From positions 82,604,059 to 82,668,058 of the forward strand of contig NC_089598.1 of assembly GCF_019320115.1 (NCBI RefSeq): DNA of 64,000 bases, read 5' to 3'. The DNA is from Miscanthus floridulus. Lineage: Eukaryota > Streptophyta > Magnoliopsida > Poales > Poaceae. The position numbers were made by a program, and so were the translations under genes. Positions 1 through 11,963 of the stretch are shown here, piece by piece (position 1 is the stretch's first letter; every line of letters begins with the position of its first letter). The notes under the pieces are model-generated. The model searched no databases. It saw only the letters and a list, made by a program, of their open reading frames with translations, and had not been told where the DNA came from.

Positions 1-1289
1 GCCGCAGCTACGACTCCGGCCGCGTCGTGTTCCGCATGCAGGCGCGCCTCATGGCCTTCGCGTCCGAGGCCTTCCGCAAGGTCTTCGTCCCGGGGTACAG
101 GTTCGTTCAATTCGTCAAGCAGGCTCAATTCACTCAAGAGATGATTCTCTTCCTCTCCCTCTGCAAGTCATCGTGGACTGACTTGTTTTGATTCGCGCCT
201 CCATCGCAGGTTCTTGCCGACCAAGAAGAACCGGCTGCAGTGGAGCCTGGACAGGGAGATCAGGCGGGGACTCGTCACGCTCATCGGCAACCGCAGCCTC
301 GAGGCCGCGCATCAAGACGATGACGCCGCCGCCGAGCTGAACGACAAGGGAAGCAACGACGGCTTCCGGGACCTGCTGGGGTTCATGATTAATGCCAACG
401 ACAAGAAGACGAAGAAGGCGGCGCCGGCGATCCCCGTGGAGGACATGCTGGAGGAGTGCAAGACGTTCTTCTTCGCCGGCAAGCAGACGACCACCAACCT
501 GCTCACCTGGGCCACCGTGCTGCTGGCCATGCACCCGGACTGGCAGGAGCGTGCTCGCCAGGAGGTCCTCGCAGTGTGCGGCGCCGACGAGCTCCCGTCC
601 AAGGAGCACCTCCCCAAGCTCAAAACGGTACACACCAGCTGGCTCCCCGTTGCACATTTCTTTTCTTTCCAAACCAAACCACCAAACATCTGCAGTCCCT
701 TTCCTTCCCAGGGGGACCTTTCGGTAACTCCGCTACGACAAAAAGTCTCACTTTGTTTGTTCCTCCCTCCCTCCCTGTTGTCTCTCAGCTGGGGATGATC
801 CTGAACGAGACGCTCCGCCTGTACCCGCCGGCGGTGGCCACCATCCGCCGCGCGATGCGCGACGTGACGCTCGGCGGCGTGTCCGTGCCACGGGGCACCG
901 AGCTGCTGATCCCGATCATGGCGATGCACCACGACGCCGCGCTCTGGGGCCCCGACGCCACGCAGTTCAACCCGGCCCGGTTCGCGCGCGGCGGCGCGTC
1001 CAAGGCGGCGTCGCACCCGCTGGCGTTCATCCCCTTCGGGCTCGGCCCGCGGATGTGCATCGGGCAGAACCTGGCGCTCCTGGAGGCGAAGCTCACGCTG
1101 GCGGTCGTGCTCCAGCGGTTCCAGCTCGCGCGGTCGCCCAGCTACGTGCACGCGCCCACGGTCCTCATGCTGCTCTACCCGCAGTACGGCGCGCCGGTGA
1201 TCTTCCGGCCGGTGCAGGTCTCGTCGCGGCTATCCACTTCAGACGACGGAGCATCGACGACGGGGACGATGGGACCACGACCCTCCTGA
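1..1289 (+). CDS. Cytochrome P450, CYP734A-like, 5'-truncated by window edge
   Basis: Three exons are visible: 1-100, 210-627 and 789-1289 (stop TGA 1287-1289), joined by GT-AG introns 101-209 and 628-788. The first exon is read from base 3. P450 landmarks appear in order: the I-helix motif AGKQTT near 475-495, the ExxR pair in NETLRLYPP near 802-828, a PERF-like FNPARF near 966-983, and the heme loop FGLGPRMCIG at 1035-1064 with the ligand cysteine codon at 1056-1058. By family knowledge, AGKQTT and the surrounding text match the CYP72 clan, closest to CYP734A enzymes, which hydroxylate and inactivate brassinosteroids at the ER membrane. The N-terminal membrane anchor and substrate-recognition sites 1-3 lie left of the window. 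The last about 25 residues, rich in Ser/Thr, extend past the usual P450 end. The reading frame has no breaks, so this looks like a functional gene. The subfamily is inferred; CYP709 or CYP721 are the main alternatives. Confidence 0.9.
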
Positions 1290-2411
1290 TGTACGTGATC
1301 GATGTCCATACGACGTACTACCACTAGTGAATAGTGTGATAGTAGGGAACACCACTAACAAAAAAAAAAAGCTTGTCCTGTCGTGGCATGGCGTGGCCGG
1401 TGGCGGGACGCCCGGACCCGGACCGGACCTACCTGCTTTCTGGGCCGCCGGCCGGCCGGTTAGTTACCGGAAATGCCCCCTTTGGTAGACTAGCATATCT
1501 CTGATATACCATCGTTTTGATACATCCACATTTTTTTTTACCTTACCAGCCGGCCATCCTCTGCAAAACTCAAATGACACAGCGACCTACTAGCTGGCAT
1601 AAGGCCATTTTAAATAGAGAATTTCATGACGTTATTAAGATGAAACAATCATTCTTTACATAGTTTCGTTCTTTTATTTTATATATGTTTAATTTCACGA
1701 CTCATCTACAGCTAACAACCGAGCCCAGAGAATGTTATCTTCACGAAACTCGCTTGTTTTATGTCTTCTTAAAAACTTGTCATGTCATAAAAAATGCTTT
1801 TGACCTATTAAATACAGATGAAACTTTAATTGTGATTGACCTAATTACCTCTCGCTAGCTATCATTATCTCCGAGCAATGTTGCCCACCACAGTCACGTG
1901 CTTCTTTTGCCCGGCGGACTTTGTTACATCCTTCCCCAGCACCCTAAATATTAATCCCACCGGACACATCGCCTAAGGCGAGGAAGAAGAGAGGGACAAC
2001 AAGAAACATAAACCACCAAAGAATAAAAAAAAAACACAGCCTGTATGCAACAAAACTGGTCATTCGTCCCCAGCACAAAAACCTGAGTCGTAGGATTAAG
2101 CAAATTCAGTTTTCTTTATGAAAAATAATAATTGAGCAAGGTTTAATTAAAAAATTTGAGAAAGGGGACACGTGAAGTCACAAAGACTACAGAAAAAAAA
2201 ACCCAATGTGCTCATTCTGCTAGAACCCCAGCCAACTTTGTTCATCTCTGTACAACACTGAATTGCATCAAATTTTTTTCTTAACGAACTCTGTTGCATG
2301 ATCGTTTTGGTAAGCGACTTGTTTTATTACAGGTAGGCTATAACCAGATCCAATACGGACGGATACTACTGATCTCATATATTATTTTCATGTTTTCTCT
2401 CGGATTTAGAG

Positions 2412-2555
2412 CAAGGGCGGATCTAGGTTCAAAAGTTGTTGATGTCATCTTCACTAAACCATGAAAAACTTCACCTATGAACACTATTTTGCAAAGGTAA
2501 ACACAAAATATCATTGTTGTCATGTGACAACAAAAATAAGCTGGCTCCGCCCCTG
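2412..2555. mobile_element. Candidate hAT-type MITE
   Basis: A 144-bp segment is bounded by imperfect inverted repeats: CAAGGGCGGATCTAG on the left and, read on the other strand, CAGGGGCGGAGCCAG on the right. The flanks 2404-2411 (ATTTAGAG) and 2556-2563 (ATTCAGAC) agree at 6 of 8 positions, as expected for an old 8-bp hAT target duplication. There is no coding capacity. Confidence 0.5.
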
Positions 2556-2716
2556 ATTCAGACACATATAGTTGTCAAATGCAAATAGCCAAATACAGAC
2601 GTGGATGATCTCAGTTACAAAAGCGGATAAAGGTGTGTCAGTCTGTCAGATATGGATGAGACTAATACAAATAATGTCGGTCATGAACATTTCTCTGGAT
2701 ATTGAGTAGAAACAAT

Positions 2717-2926
2717 GGGCGTGTTTGGGACTGCGTATCCTGCGGCGGCGGCGAAAAGAATCCAATAATCACGCCAAACAGCCTGCGGTCACGATGATTG
2801 TTTCCACCGCACACGGCAGAGGAATCGCAAAAATGAACTGCACCGCGAGTTTCTTGTACCGCGGCTCGACCCTCGTGGTTCCTATACCGCACCGCGCGGT
2901 CCACGACCGCTGTCCCAAACATGCCC
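2717..2926. mobile_element. MITE, 210 bp, with 3-bp target duplication AAT
   Basis: The ends form a terminal inverted repeat, GGGCGTGTTTGGGAC on the left against GGGCATGTTTGGGAC read inward from the right, with one mismatch in 15. AAT occurs directly outside both ends (2714-2716 and 2927-2929). The size, 3-bp duplication and TGTTTGG-type terminus fit the Tourist/PIF-Harbinger group of grass MITEs. The interior is GC-rich and has no gene. Confidence 0.72.
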
Positions 2927-4369
2927 AATATCTATATATGACACGTACAGTAATCATTCAAGTGTTCCATGGTTCCAAATTGTAACAAATTATACTTAAG
3001 CAAAATAATACAATAGATAATACGTTAGTTGCCCAATAGCATTGGCATGGCATACCGAAGTCTATTGTCTTTTTAGTACATGATTCATGCGACATTGTAA
3101 CGTATTATTACATAGATAGTCACACCAAAGAGTCAATTCACATTTGTATCTAGGTTCATATAACACTAAAAATCAAAACAACTCTATACTTGTTGTTAGG
3201 GAATATTTTTTATTATCACAAAGAAAATAAAAAGTAGAGAACTATTTCAGATATCTGAAAGTTACATCTGAATTAGTATTTGATTCTCTTTGATCGGATG
3301 ATTGGTCAGAAAATACTAATACCATTACTAGTTACAGTAACAGGTACGTAATACTGACATGCATCAAGAGCAGGTAAAGTTGAGTCGTTGTAAATTTGTA
3401 ACTGATGGTTGTACTCCGTATCACAAAAACAACGCATGCACTGATTCGTTTGTGCGTTTCCACCAGAGATTTGTACCGGAGCTGCGTTGCGTCCCAAACG
3501 GGACGCGCCGATGTGAAATGTCATGTTTTATGCTTGCACAAGCAAACAAACTCCGTTTTCTGTCACTTCATCTCCGCCGGGAAAAAGGCTGGAGGAGAGC
3601 TAGCTGGAGCGCAAGGACACGGGAAAGGACGCTACGTACGCCGGGGAGAGATTGGGGGCCTGGAATCCGGATCGATCGGCAGCGGCCTGACGCATGCATG
3701 CTGCCGTGACCGGTAAAATCCGCAGAGACCGGCCGCGGTCACGGACGGACCCGTGGCAGTACGTACGTCCAACACACCAGCCACTTCGAGTCGAGGGCAG
3801 CCGGCCCGGCCAGGCCAGCAGCGCTGCCGCGCACGGCAGGCAGCCTTTGTTCGATGGCGTAACGAGACGGCTCGGACGGGACGGGACGGGACGGGACAGG
3901 ACGCGCAAGCGGCCAGGCAGGCGCGCGCGTCGGGGCACCGGTAGGCGACAATGACATGGGGTGGCCGACGCCGCCGGGCGGTCAGGTCCCGCGCGCGCGG
4001 TGCGGAGTCGCTAGCTGCAGATGGGCTAGGCTCGGGACGCGGCTCCCGCTGCGAGACACGCACCGGGTTCCCCTCCCTCCCTCCCTCCCTGGCGTGCCCG
4101 CGCAGACCGGACCGGGGGACCCCAGCCGCCCAGCGTGCCTGCCGGTGCCGCGGCATGTGTTCCGCATGCGGGGTGGTGGTGGCCTGGGCCCTGGCGTTGC
4201 CTGTGCGTGTGCGACGCTGCGCCCAGTTGATCGCTCAACATCATCGCTGGGACGGACGGCTGGCTTGCATCCGTCCTTGCGTCGTGCCTACGATCCATTA
4301 TTAAATATACAAATTTCATACACATTGTTATTAACATCCTAGAGCTAACTTTTCAGTCTCACGAAGGTA

Positions 4370-7300
4370 TTGGTATTGAGGATTTGTACCTAACTCAGAC
4401 TCTCGGTCATGGTAGGCGCCTTTGACATGTACAATCTGGTCCAATATGAAGTTGCAAAGGTCGCCGACGAGCTCTAAGAATTGGTCATCCTTATATGGGT
4501 CTCTTTTCATTCATTTCTCTTCTCTCCACTACAAGAGAATAAGTTTTGGTTTAGTATTTCATACCATGTACGAAGTTTTCATACCATGGGTGAAGAGGTT
4601 CAAACTTACCCTTAAGGGGTGTCTCCTGTAGGCACCGGTGTTACTCATCATAGAACATGTATAGTATCCACGATGTACACTCCCAGGCTTCTGCTTGGGG
4701 CACTGTGTGTTTTGCATATAAAAATGTTAAGTAATGTTTTTGACAGCCATGTAACAGAGTACTGAAGGAGTAAGTTACACTTACCGCACATAATGTTTTT
4801 ATAGCCAGCTTTTCCTTCCTTGCTGAATCATGCCTTCCGTGATGATTAGTGACATAGAACCTAAATGCCATGTTTAAATTATTTTAGCAAATACAACTTG
4901 TTAGAATCCAAAAGTGAACATTACAAGTATGTATACAAACATATAAGCTAATGAGGATTGTCGATATGTATATGTCTTGAGAATCGATATGAAGTCTTTG
5001 TATGTCACCGGGTCCCTATCTATTAAATCAAAGACCCATGCCATGCTCCTCCCGATATCGACGGCTATACAAATCCAGTGGTTGCTGCATGGATTTAATC
5101 ATAGAACTAGATAAGCTCTTTTGCATCGAATAAAATATATCGAAGCTTTAAGTATAGAGTTGAACTTACTCGAAGTTGTATGGTAGCCATATAGTAGAGT
5201 GTTGTTGGAGATTTTTGAAAGCTAGGGCAATGTATGCCGCAACCTTAAGGGTCTCTTTCCTTAGTTTCGCCGTACGGATGCGCTCTTTTTCCCGAAGAGT
5301 CTTTGCAGCAGCTAGCTCTTTGACATCCAGTGTCCACTGTTTACGGTAATTAAAATTTGTTTGGGCTATAGCTTGAGGGTCTAGATACTCGGCTTTCACA
5401 CTTAGCATTTGTTTGCCAATGTGCACTTGCATTCTACAAATCACGGTATGGGTTAGTTACAACAAAATTCAAAGATTACATTCATATCATATCGGGAGGA
5501 CAAGGACTTATAGGCATCACGTGCGAATTAGATTCATCTCCATTTCTCCCAGGTGAAAGCATGTGTATATGTCATTGAAGTCAAAGATAATTTTCCCGGT
5601 TGGGCTTCCAAATGTGCCGGTGGGATAGCATGCTTGTATGAGATCTATGCTCGTTGGGAGAACACGCAAGTACCAATCATGAAACCTTCTTATTCCAAGT
5701 GGTAGGCGCTGGATGTCCTGGTTTGGTAGGAAGGGCTTGCCTCTTTCATATGTTTTTGGGCAATCCTTTGACCATTTGATAGCATCAACATTTGGATACT
5801 GCTTTGTAATTTGGTGGAGTTTGCTGGTGACGGCCTCCTCAGAACCCCGTGATAGGACTTTTTTAACTTGGTTCTCAGGCTTGAACTGGTCATGGGAAAA
5901 CCACTTGGACACCGACGAGACGTCTTTGATCGAAACATAAACTGGCCTTATGGTGATTGGAAGCTTCTTTCGAAGTTTCCATTCAGGCACGTCCTCATCT
6001 TCTTGTGCATCACCTTCTTCAGGAGGCACTCATTGTTCATGTATTGGCTATGCTTGTTGAGAAGACTGTGGTATCTCATGATGCACTTGCTTGGTACGAG
6101 CTGGAGAAGGTTGTGGCATCTCATCAGGCACATGCTCGCTAGGAAGCGGAGAAGAATGTGGCATCTCAGGAATGTGGTGGTCATGAGACGGTGAAAATAT
6201 CTCCCCAACCTCAATAACTTGCTCCAAATTTAGGAGTGAGGGAGGCGACGAAGAAGCAGTTAATATAATGTCCCGTTTGTGCTAGAGGATGAACTGTCCC
6301 ATAACGTCTCCGAGTAACACCAGCCCCTCGGGAGTTGCGTAGTCTATCCTCCACTACATGAACTCAGACTTCACTGTATGCACCTCGACCCTAGTGTAGT
6401 CCGGCGGTATCTTATTATTGTGGTGTAAGCCACCGGGAGGATGTGCCACACCCGTTGCCACCTTCATAATAGTGTTCTGTAGGCCGCTGAGAAACACCAA
6501 GGTGCAACTAGTTGGTTCCCATATGCGATCGACGAGGGTTGTGGCTGCAGTGGAACCTTGGCTGCTAGGAACTTTCAGAGGGCTGTCAAGTAATGCCAGT
6601 TCTCCTAGCGATGTCACTAATATCCGTGGCTTCGTAGACAGTCCTTGCTCCTCCAGCGCCTTCACAACTAGAGCCTTCACTTAGAGCTCAAGACTAGTCT
6701 CTCGGTCTCTGCCATGTTTTTTGTACATGTGCCTGCCCTCTTTGAATCCTTGCTTCCAGGTCATCCTTTCCCTAGCCCCCTAGTGCGGCCTATGTGCTCC
6801 TTGTTTCTCAAGCCAAGGCTAAGCTCGTCCCTCTCTCTAGAAGGATTGAATGAGCCATTCTCCTTGTCTTCAGTATATTTCAATATCCTTGATACTGCTT
6901 CTTGGGTCTCCGACTTATTAAACTTAAGATTACCGAAGGATGATTCTGTACTCCTCGCATATATCCAATTCCTTGAGCGTACCTTCAAATTCGTCATATC
7001 AATATTCCCAGCAGTTGTGGCCTCTTCGTCTATCTTCCTAAACTACTCTTCCTTGGCATAGTAGCCACCGAGGCCTAGATGATGGTGGCGTTTGTTCCTC
7101 TTTCACCAGCTCGGTGTTACGGGCACTGAGCTCCAATGCCTCCGATAAAGTCTTCTGAGCCACGAGTTCCTTCCATTGACTACGAGTTATTTTGCCGAAC
7201 TCGTTGAAGGGAGTTAACCCCTTTTGGATATACTTCGTATTGAGCTCCGACCTCCAACGTCGGAATGACTCTCCCATCATCCCGAAAGCATTTTTTTACC

Positions 7301-8000
7301 AATTTGTGCTTACCCTCCGAAAATCTAAAATTGAGCTTCAGCTGCCTATCCCATAGTGCATTCTTTGTGTTCTCTGGTACCTCTTTCTAGTTACGGATTG
7401 CTGGGTTTAATTTATCTCTTACTAGGGCCCCGATCGCATTACGAAATCGTCCTCTTAATTCCTTCGGCTTAAGGATCTCCCCTACTGGCCTGACCTCCGT
7501 TATCACATAGCATGCTTTATCTGGATATAGATTTCCTTTTCTATCCCCTAGTTTCCTCTTAGGCTGGATAGTCGTGGTTGTGTCTTGAGGTTATGGAGCA
7601 GAGGCATCATGATCCGTCTCTGTGGCTGTTGCCTCTACTCTCCTTTCCTCTACTCCGTCTTGTCCAACGAGATGTCGCGGACGTCGATGTCGTCTTTTCC
7701 GAGTTTCAGGAGGGACCTATATATACGACAGGTCAAAGTGTTAGCAAAGGTAACACAGCCAAAGCTTTAGCAAAATTTACAAGCTAAGGCTTTTTCCCTA
7801 TCTTCTCGTTCGGGTCAAAATCCTTATCCAAATCTTCCTCTGTTGGCCTCCTTCTGGCTTCACGTGGGAAAGGATTCTTGGGACTTTCATATCCCTCTTC
7901 TGAGTTATCATCATCATCATCCTCTTCTTCTTCGCCTTCGGTAGCCTCTCCTGCTCCCCCTTCCTCCTCGTCACACTGCTCCTGAGTAAGCATCACTTCT
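4370..8000 (-). pseudogene. CACTA (En/Spm) transposon ORF2, decayed
   Basis: Read on the - strand, a chain of exon-like pieces matches the second protein of grass CACTA elements. An acidic stretch lies at 7784-7996. A segment near 7038-7280 carries the motif KGLTPFNEF. A central part (6210-6690) has the IPPDYTRVEV motif. Next comes 5517-6029 with IIFDFNDIYTCFHLGEME. Then 5166-5444 has EYLDPQAI and LPYNFE, 4990-5110 has NHWICIAVDI, and 4370-4500 has DDQFLELVGDLCNFILDQI as the C-terminus. The last part resembles the Ulp1/C48-protease-like region of this family (family knowledge). Stops and frame changes separate several pieces, so no intact protein is made. It lies on the same strand as the TNP2 gene at 27579-30468 and is probably from the same or a sister element. 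The left terminus of the CACTA element was not found and is probably deleted near 4300. Confidence 0.75.
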
Positions 8001-10920
8001 AGATCCTTTTCTACCTTGTTATCGAACTGTTCCTGAGTAAGTTGGTCCTCTAGTGCTTGCTCCTCAAGGGATGGCTGCTCATCATGCTCGGGGCATCGGG
8101 CTGCACTGTCTGGTGTCCACGATATTATTTCACGCTTTGTTCTAATAGATGCAATAAAGTATGCTTTAGGTACGTGATAAGGTATAAGAAATAAAAAGGT
8201 CTATAAAACAAAGCAGTCCTATAAAACAACAATATATCAAAAAATGAGAAGTAACAGTAGTAGAGGCCTTAGAAACATGTCAATCATCATCTGATCTTGA
8301 ACTTGGAGCATCAAGGCATCATAACAGAGAAGAGAGGAGAAGGTAATGTAGGGGCGGCTGCTAATGATGCCAAGTTCCTCACAAGTTCTTGATCATCAGC
8401 TCATATTCCATATAATGTATGGACTTAAACAATTTCATCATCGACAAAACAAAGGAAAGGAGAGGAGAGGGGAGATTTGGCAAAAAAAAGCAACAGCTGC
8501 TTAACAAACATAGAGAGGAAAAGGTGTAAAAAAGCAGCTGCTGCTTTCCAAAAAATAGCTGACTGCTGCCACATGGTTGGAAGACCCCTGCAGATCAAAA
8601 TCTGGTAACTTAGATGTGGTAAATAATAGATTAGAGTAGAGGAGGAGTAATAGTAGATAGAGTAATAGTAGAGGAGTAGAGTAGAGGAGGAGTAGAGAAG
8701 TGTAGCAGCCAGTAGTTAAGAGTTGCAGCCAGCAACTAGGGAAGAGAGTAGAGTAGATAGAGTAATAGTAGTTCAGTAGAGTAGAGTAGTAGTAGTTCAG
8801 TATAGTAGTAGTAGTAGTCTTGCTGCTGTTGCTACGCACACACCAGAGATGGCCTGGTGGATCAGCAGGCTTGGCCGAGCAGCCTTGGTGCTGTTACGCA
8901 CACACCAGAGAGAGAGTGGTACAAATGGAGATAGCTACTAAAAAATGAACCTGAAATTGACAAGCAAACAGACCAGCTAATAGTTGCCAGGCTAAATTCC
9001 AATACTCAAATTGCCAAAACAGGAACCCATGACGAAACAGGAAAAAAAAAGTTAATAGTACGCTTTCGCTGAAATGGATGCCACTTGCACTTAATAATAG
9101 CAAATTGATTCATGCCAGCAAGCAACAAAGCAATAATATAAGCAAGCATGTTCTAGCTTCACAAAAAAACATAGTCGGCCTAAGCAAGATCAACAAACCA
9201 GAAAGAAAAGCCTTTACTAGATTAAATTTGAAGGTGACCACTTAATAGTTTCATAAGCTGAACCTCTACACAACAGGTTTAGTGTATTAACTTAACTCTA
9301 TGCTAACCATTAAAATATTTGGATGGACATAACAAAGCAAGGATCCACAGAAGTAGAAACCAGCAAAGTTAACTTGATCAAGCATTAACAACAAGTTGAA
9401 AACAGCTGTGTAAAAGAAAGACATTTGCTTCACCCTACAGTTTAATTAACTCAACTTCTCAAACAATAAAGCTCAGTCTAAACCTAGAGAACAATATTAG
9501 TTGGAGTTTGAAAACTATATACCGTCTACAGCCCACATACAGGAACCATGCTCTATTGAAGCTATACAAATAGGCAAATCATGTAATTACAAGATCTGAA
9601 ATTTCAGGACAACAGCAGTACAATTGAAAGAATAAATCATAGCCAGAGTTCTAGATCACAGACAACTATGTTCTTTAACATTTTGGAAAGCTTTTGAAGT
9701 TCTACACATCTTTCTAGTTATAATATAGACTTGATTTCTATGTTAACAGGGTCGAAAAGTATAAAGAAGCATTGCTGCGCAGACATAGACACAACCTGAT
9801 AGGAAAGTTTAGAAATTCATATCTGGAGTTCTAGCCAACCAAAAATATTGTTCTTTAACAATTTGGAAATCTTAAGAAAAACACTAAAACTACTTAGTTA
9901 TCAACAGGAGCTAATTTTCAAGCTAACATGGTCGAATTATACAAAATCTCAGTACAACACACCGCAAAATCCTGACAGCAAACTTCAAAATTTCATAGCT
10001 CCCAAACCGGATAGGATAAAATCATGAAATTTTTAGGACAACAAAGATACTTAAATTATCTACCACTTTTATATTGTCTAGGTTCACATAAAAGGTCATT
10101 TAAAGCATGAAATTTTTTTCTAACCAAAACTATGCCAACAAAAAAAATTTAAGCACACACATCAAATGTTCTTTTATGCATTTCAGTACTTAAATCCATA
10201 TTAGGACAGCACCTCTAACTAAGAAAACTGTAATGAAAACAGTAGCTAATGCCACCTCTAACTAAGAAATCTGTAATGGCACAATAGCAGACAACAACAA
10301 ATATTCCATGCTCCAAAAGGAACAAGCATCAGGAACCATAATTGATAAAATAACATTATGTATGCATGGTAGTCATATAGCATTTCGTAAAATTGAAAAA
10401 ATAACATTATGTATGCATGATAGTCATGTTGCTTCAGTACATCTCATACAGACCAAGATAACAGAACTACCTATGTATATCATGACTAGCTATGATATCT
10501 CAAGAAGTGCAGACCTGTAGTATTCTGCAAAGCAAGATGTTTTTAGAATAATATGTGGCCATAGATGCCTAGCACAACGCCTCAATTAAATGTGTGATTT
10601 AATTAAGCTGAAATCTAAATAAACTAGACTAGAAACGCCAAAGCAAATTAGCTAGCATAACCGTAAGACCCGATGCAGAATCCATATGCTAATTTAACAA
10701 GTACAGCTACTACAAAGTATATGTTGCAGAACCAGCAGACTTAGATATCCTCGGTAATGAATCATAGATTCAATCGACGACAACAACAACCTAGCGCCCA
10801 TGTAACAAAATAAATCGATAGATGAATTTATATTTGAAAGCCTTCAAAACAAAGCCAAAAGCCAATACACATATAGAGACTGAGACAGATTGGTACTAAC
10901 CTAGACTCCGTGGGGCCGAC
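8001..10920. other. AT-rich non-coding part of the CACTA element
   Basis: No gene is supported. The sequence is AT-rich and lies between the ORF2 remnant and a GC-rich segment, so it is either intronic or 5' flanking sequence of ORF2 (inference). It holds an imperfect direct repeat of about 60 bp at 10340-10425 built around ATAACATTATGTATGCATG. Confidence 0.45.
8630..8830. repeat. GTA-rich low-complexity tract
   Basis: About 200 bases are dominated by degenerate TAGTAG, AGAGTAG and GGAGTAG units with no fixed period. A short repeat of GCACACACCAGAGA sits just beyond it, near 8834 and 8897. No function is suggested by the sequence. Confidence 0.7.
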
Positions 10921-10922
10921 AG

Positions 10923-11550
10923 CTAGTGCAATGAGCTACTGGAGCAGAGGTAGCTGGCCTGAGGAAGACAGGAAGAGCAGATCGGCGGCTTCAGGACAAT
11001 GAGCGGACAGACAGCATAGGCAACCGTGGGCCGGGCGTCAGCTCGCCCATGAGGAAGGGGAGACACCGGCGACGGCCATGGCACAGGGCGTCCAGCGCGC
11101 GAGGACAAAACCAACACCCCAGTGGCTCTGACCCAGCTGGATCCACCAACAGCTTCAGCGGGGAGGCGCGGAGCGGGCCAAAGTGGCAGCGGCCGCTGAG
11201 CCACCGCCTGCTCTACGTGCAGGGAAAGTGACAGGAGGGGGCGCACAGGTGCGGGGAGGGGGCATGCGGCTACGAAGATGGGGTGCGGGGGTGCGCCGCG
11301 CGGCCGGGTGTGCCACGGCACCTCAAGGTCGGAAACTCGCCGCCGGCCAGTTGGAAACCCTAGAGCGGGGAGGAGAAGGCGCGCGGGTGCGGGGAGGGGG
11401 CGCGCAGGTGTGGAGAAGGGGCACGCGGGTGCGGGGAAGGGGCGCGGGCCGACGTCGGGACAGGTCCAGGAGGCGGCGTTGGCGGGGCAGCCTGACGGCG
11501 TCGGAGGAAGAAGAGAGCGCTCAACAGGCAACACCCGTGCGCCCCCTACA
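10923..11550 (-). other. GC-rich leader of the CACTA ORF2 transcription unit (putative)
   Basis: A GC-rich block separates the subterminal-type repeats (11555-11655) from the AT-rich non-coding stretch leading to ORF2. On the - strand a 203-residue frame (10923-11534) is open, but it is Pro/Ala/Arg-rich without a recognised domain, and other frames are open too. By position it may be the 5' exon of ORF2; that is inference. Confidence 0.35.
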
Positions 11551-11554
11551 AATA

Positions 11555-11655
11555 TTTATAGTCGGGACGATTTGTAGGGGTGGTTTCTGATCCAGCCGCC
11601 CCTACAAATGCATTTGTAGGGGCGGTTCCTGATCCAACCGTCCCTACAAATATTT
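11555..11655. repeat. CACTA subterminal-type repeats, internal copy
   Basis: The unit TTTGTAGGGGCGGTT and its reverse complement alternate here, forming two foldback units separated by GCA. The same unit occurs at 31228-31500, next to the CACTA terminus. Such repeats bind the TNPA-like protein in En/Spm-type elements (family knowledge). Confidence 0.65.
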
Positions 11656-11963
11656 TTAATTTTTTTAAATTAATAATTATGTATTTTTTATATCATAAAA
11701 ACACAAATTAATATAAAAACAATTATGTATATGCACAAATATAATATTTTGTATTATTCTATATATGAAGAAATATATATATAAACTATTGTAGTCAAAA
11801 CAATATAGAAAACAAAAAAACAAAAATTAAAATTTTAAATTTTAAAACTTTGACTATAATTTTATAACATTAAATGAAATAAAATAAAAATGTTGTAAAC
11901 ATAAAAGTTGTATAACTCATCAACATGTACAACTTTTATTTTGGTCATCTTGTCATGTGACTT
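11656..11963. other. AT-rich CACTA-derived filler ending at a truncated LTR
   Basis: This AT-rich stretch has no gene. Phrases such as TTTTAAATTTTAAAACTTTGA and CAACTTTTATTTTGGTCATC are typical of non-coding CACTA sequence in grasses (recognised from general knowledge, not searched). It runs directly into the interior of the left LTR at about 11964. Confidence 0.45.

Larger units (their letters stand above)
1290..4300. other. Intergenic region downstream of the P450
   Basis: No coding region is supported here. The first part (1290-3400) is AT-rich and holds two small non-autonomous DNA transposons, listed separately. The part from about 3400 to 4300 is GC-rich, with a short GGGAC array near 3877-3898 and a CTCC array near 4073-4091; open frames there are composition artefacts on both strands. 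The abrupt fall in GC near 4290-4310 marks the likely border with CACTA-derived sequence. Confidence 0.6.

Noticed and set aside
4527..4545. CACTACAAGAG as the left CACTA terminus
   Set aside because: Recognisable ORF2 coding sequence lies on both sides (4370-4500 and 4990-5110), no subterminal repeats are present, and it does not match the TIR at 31516-31531.
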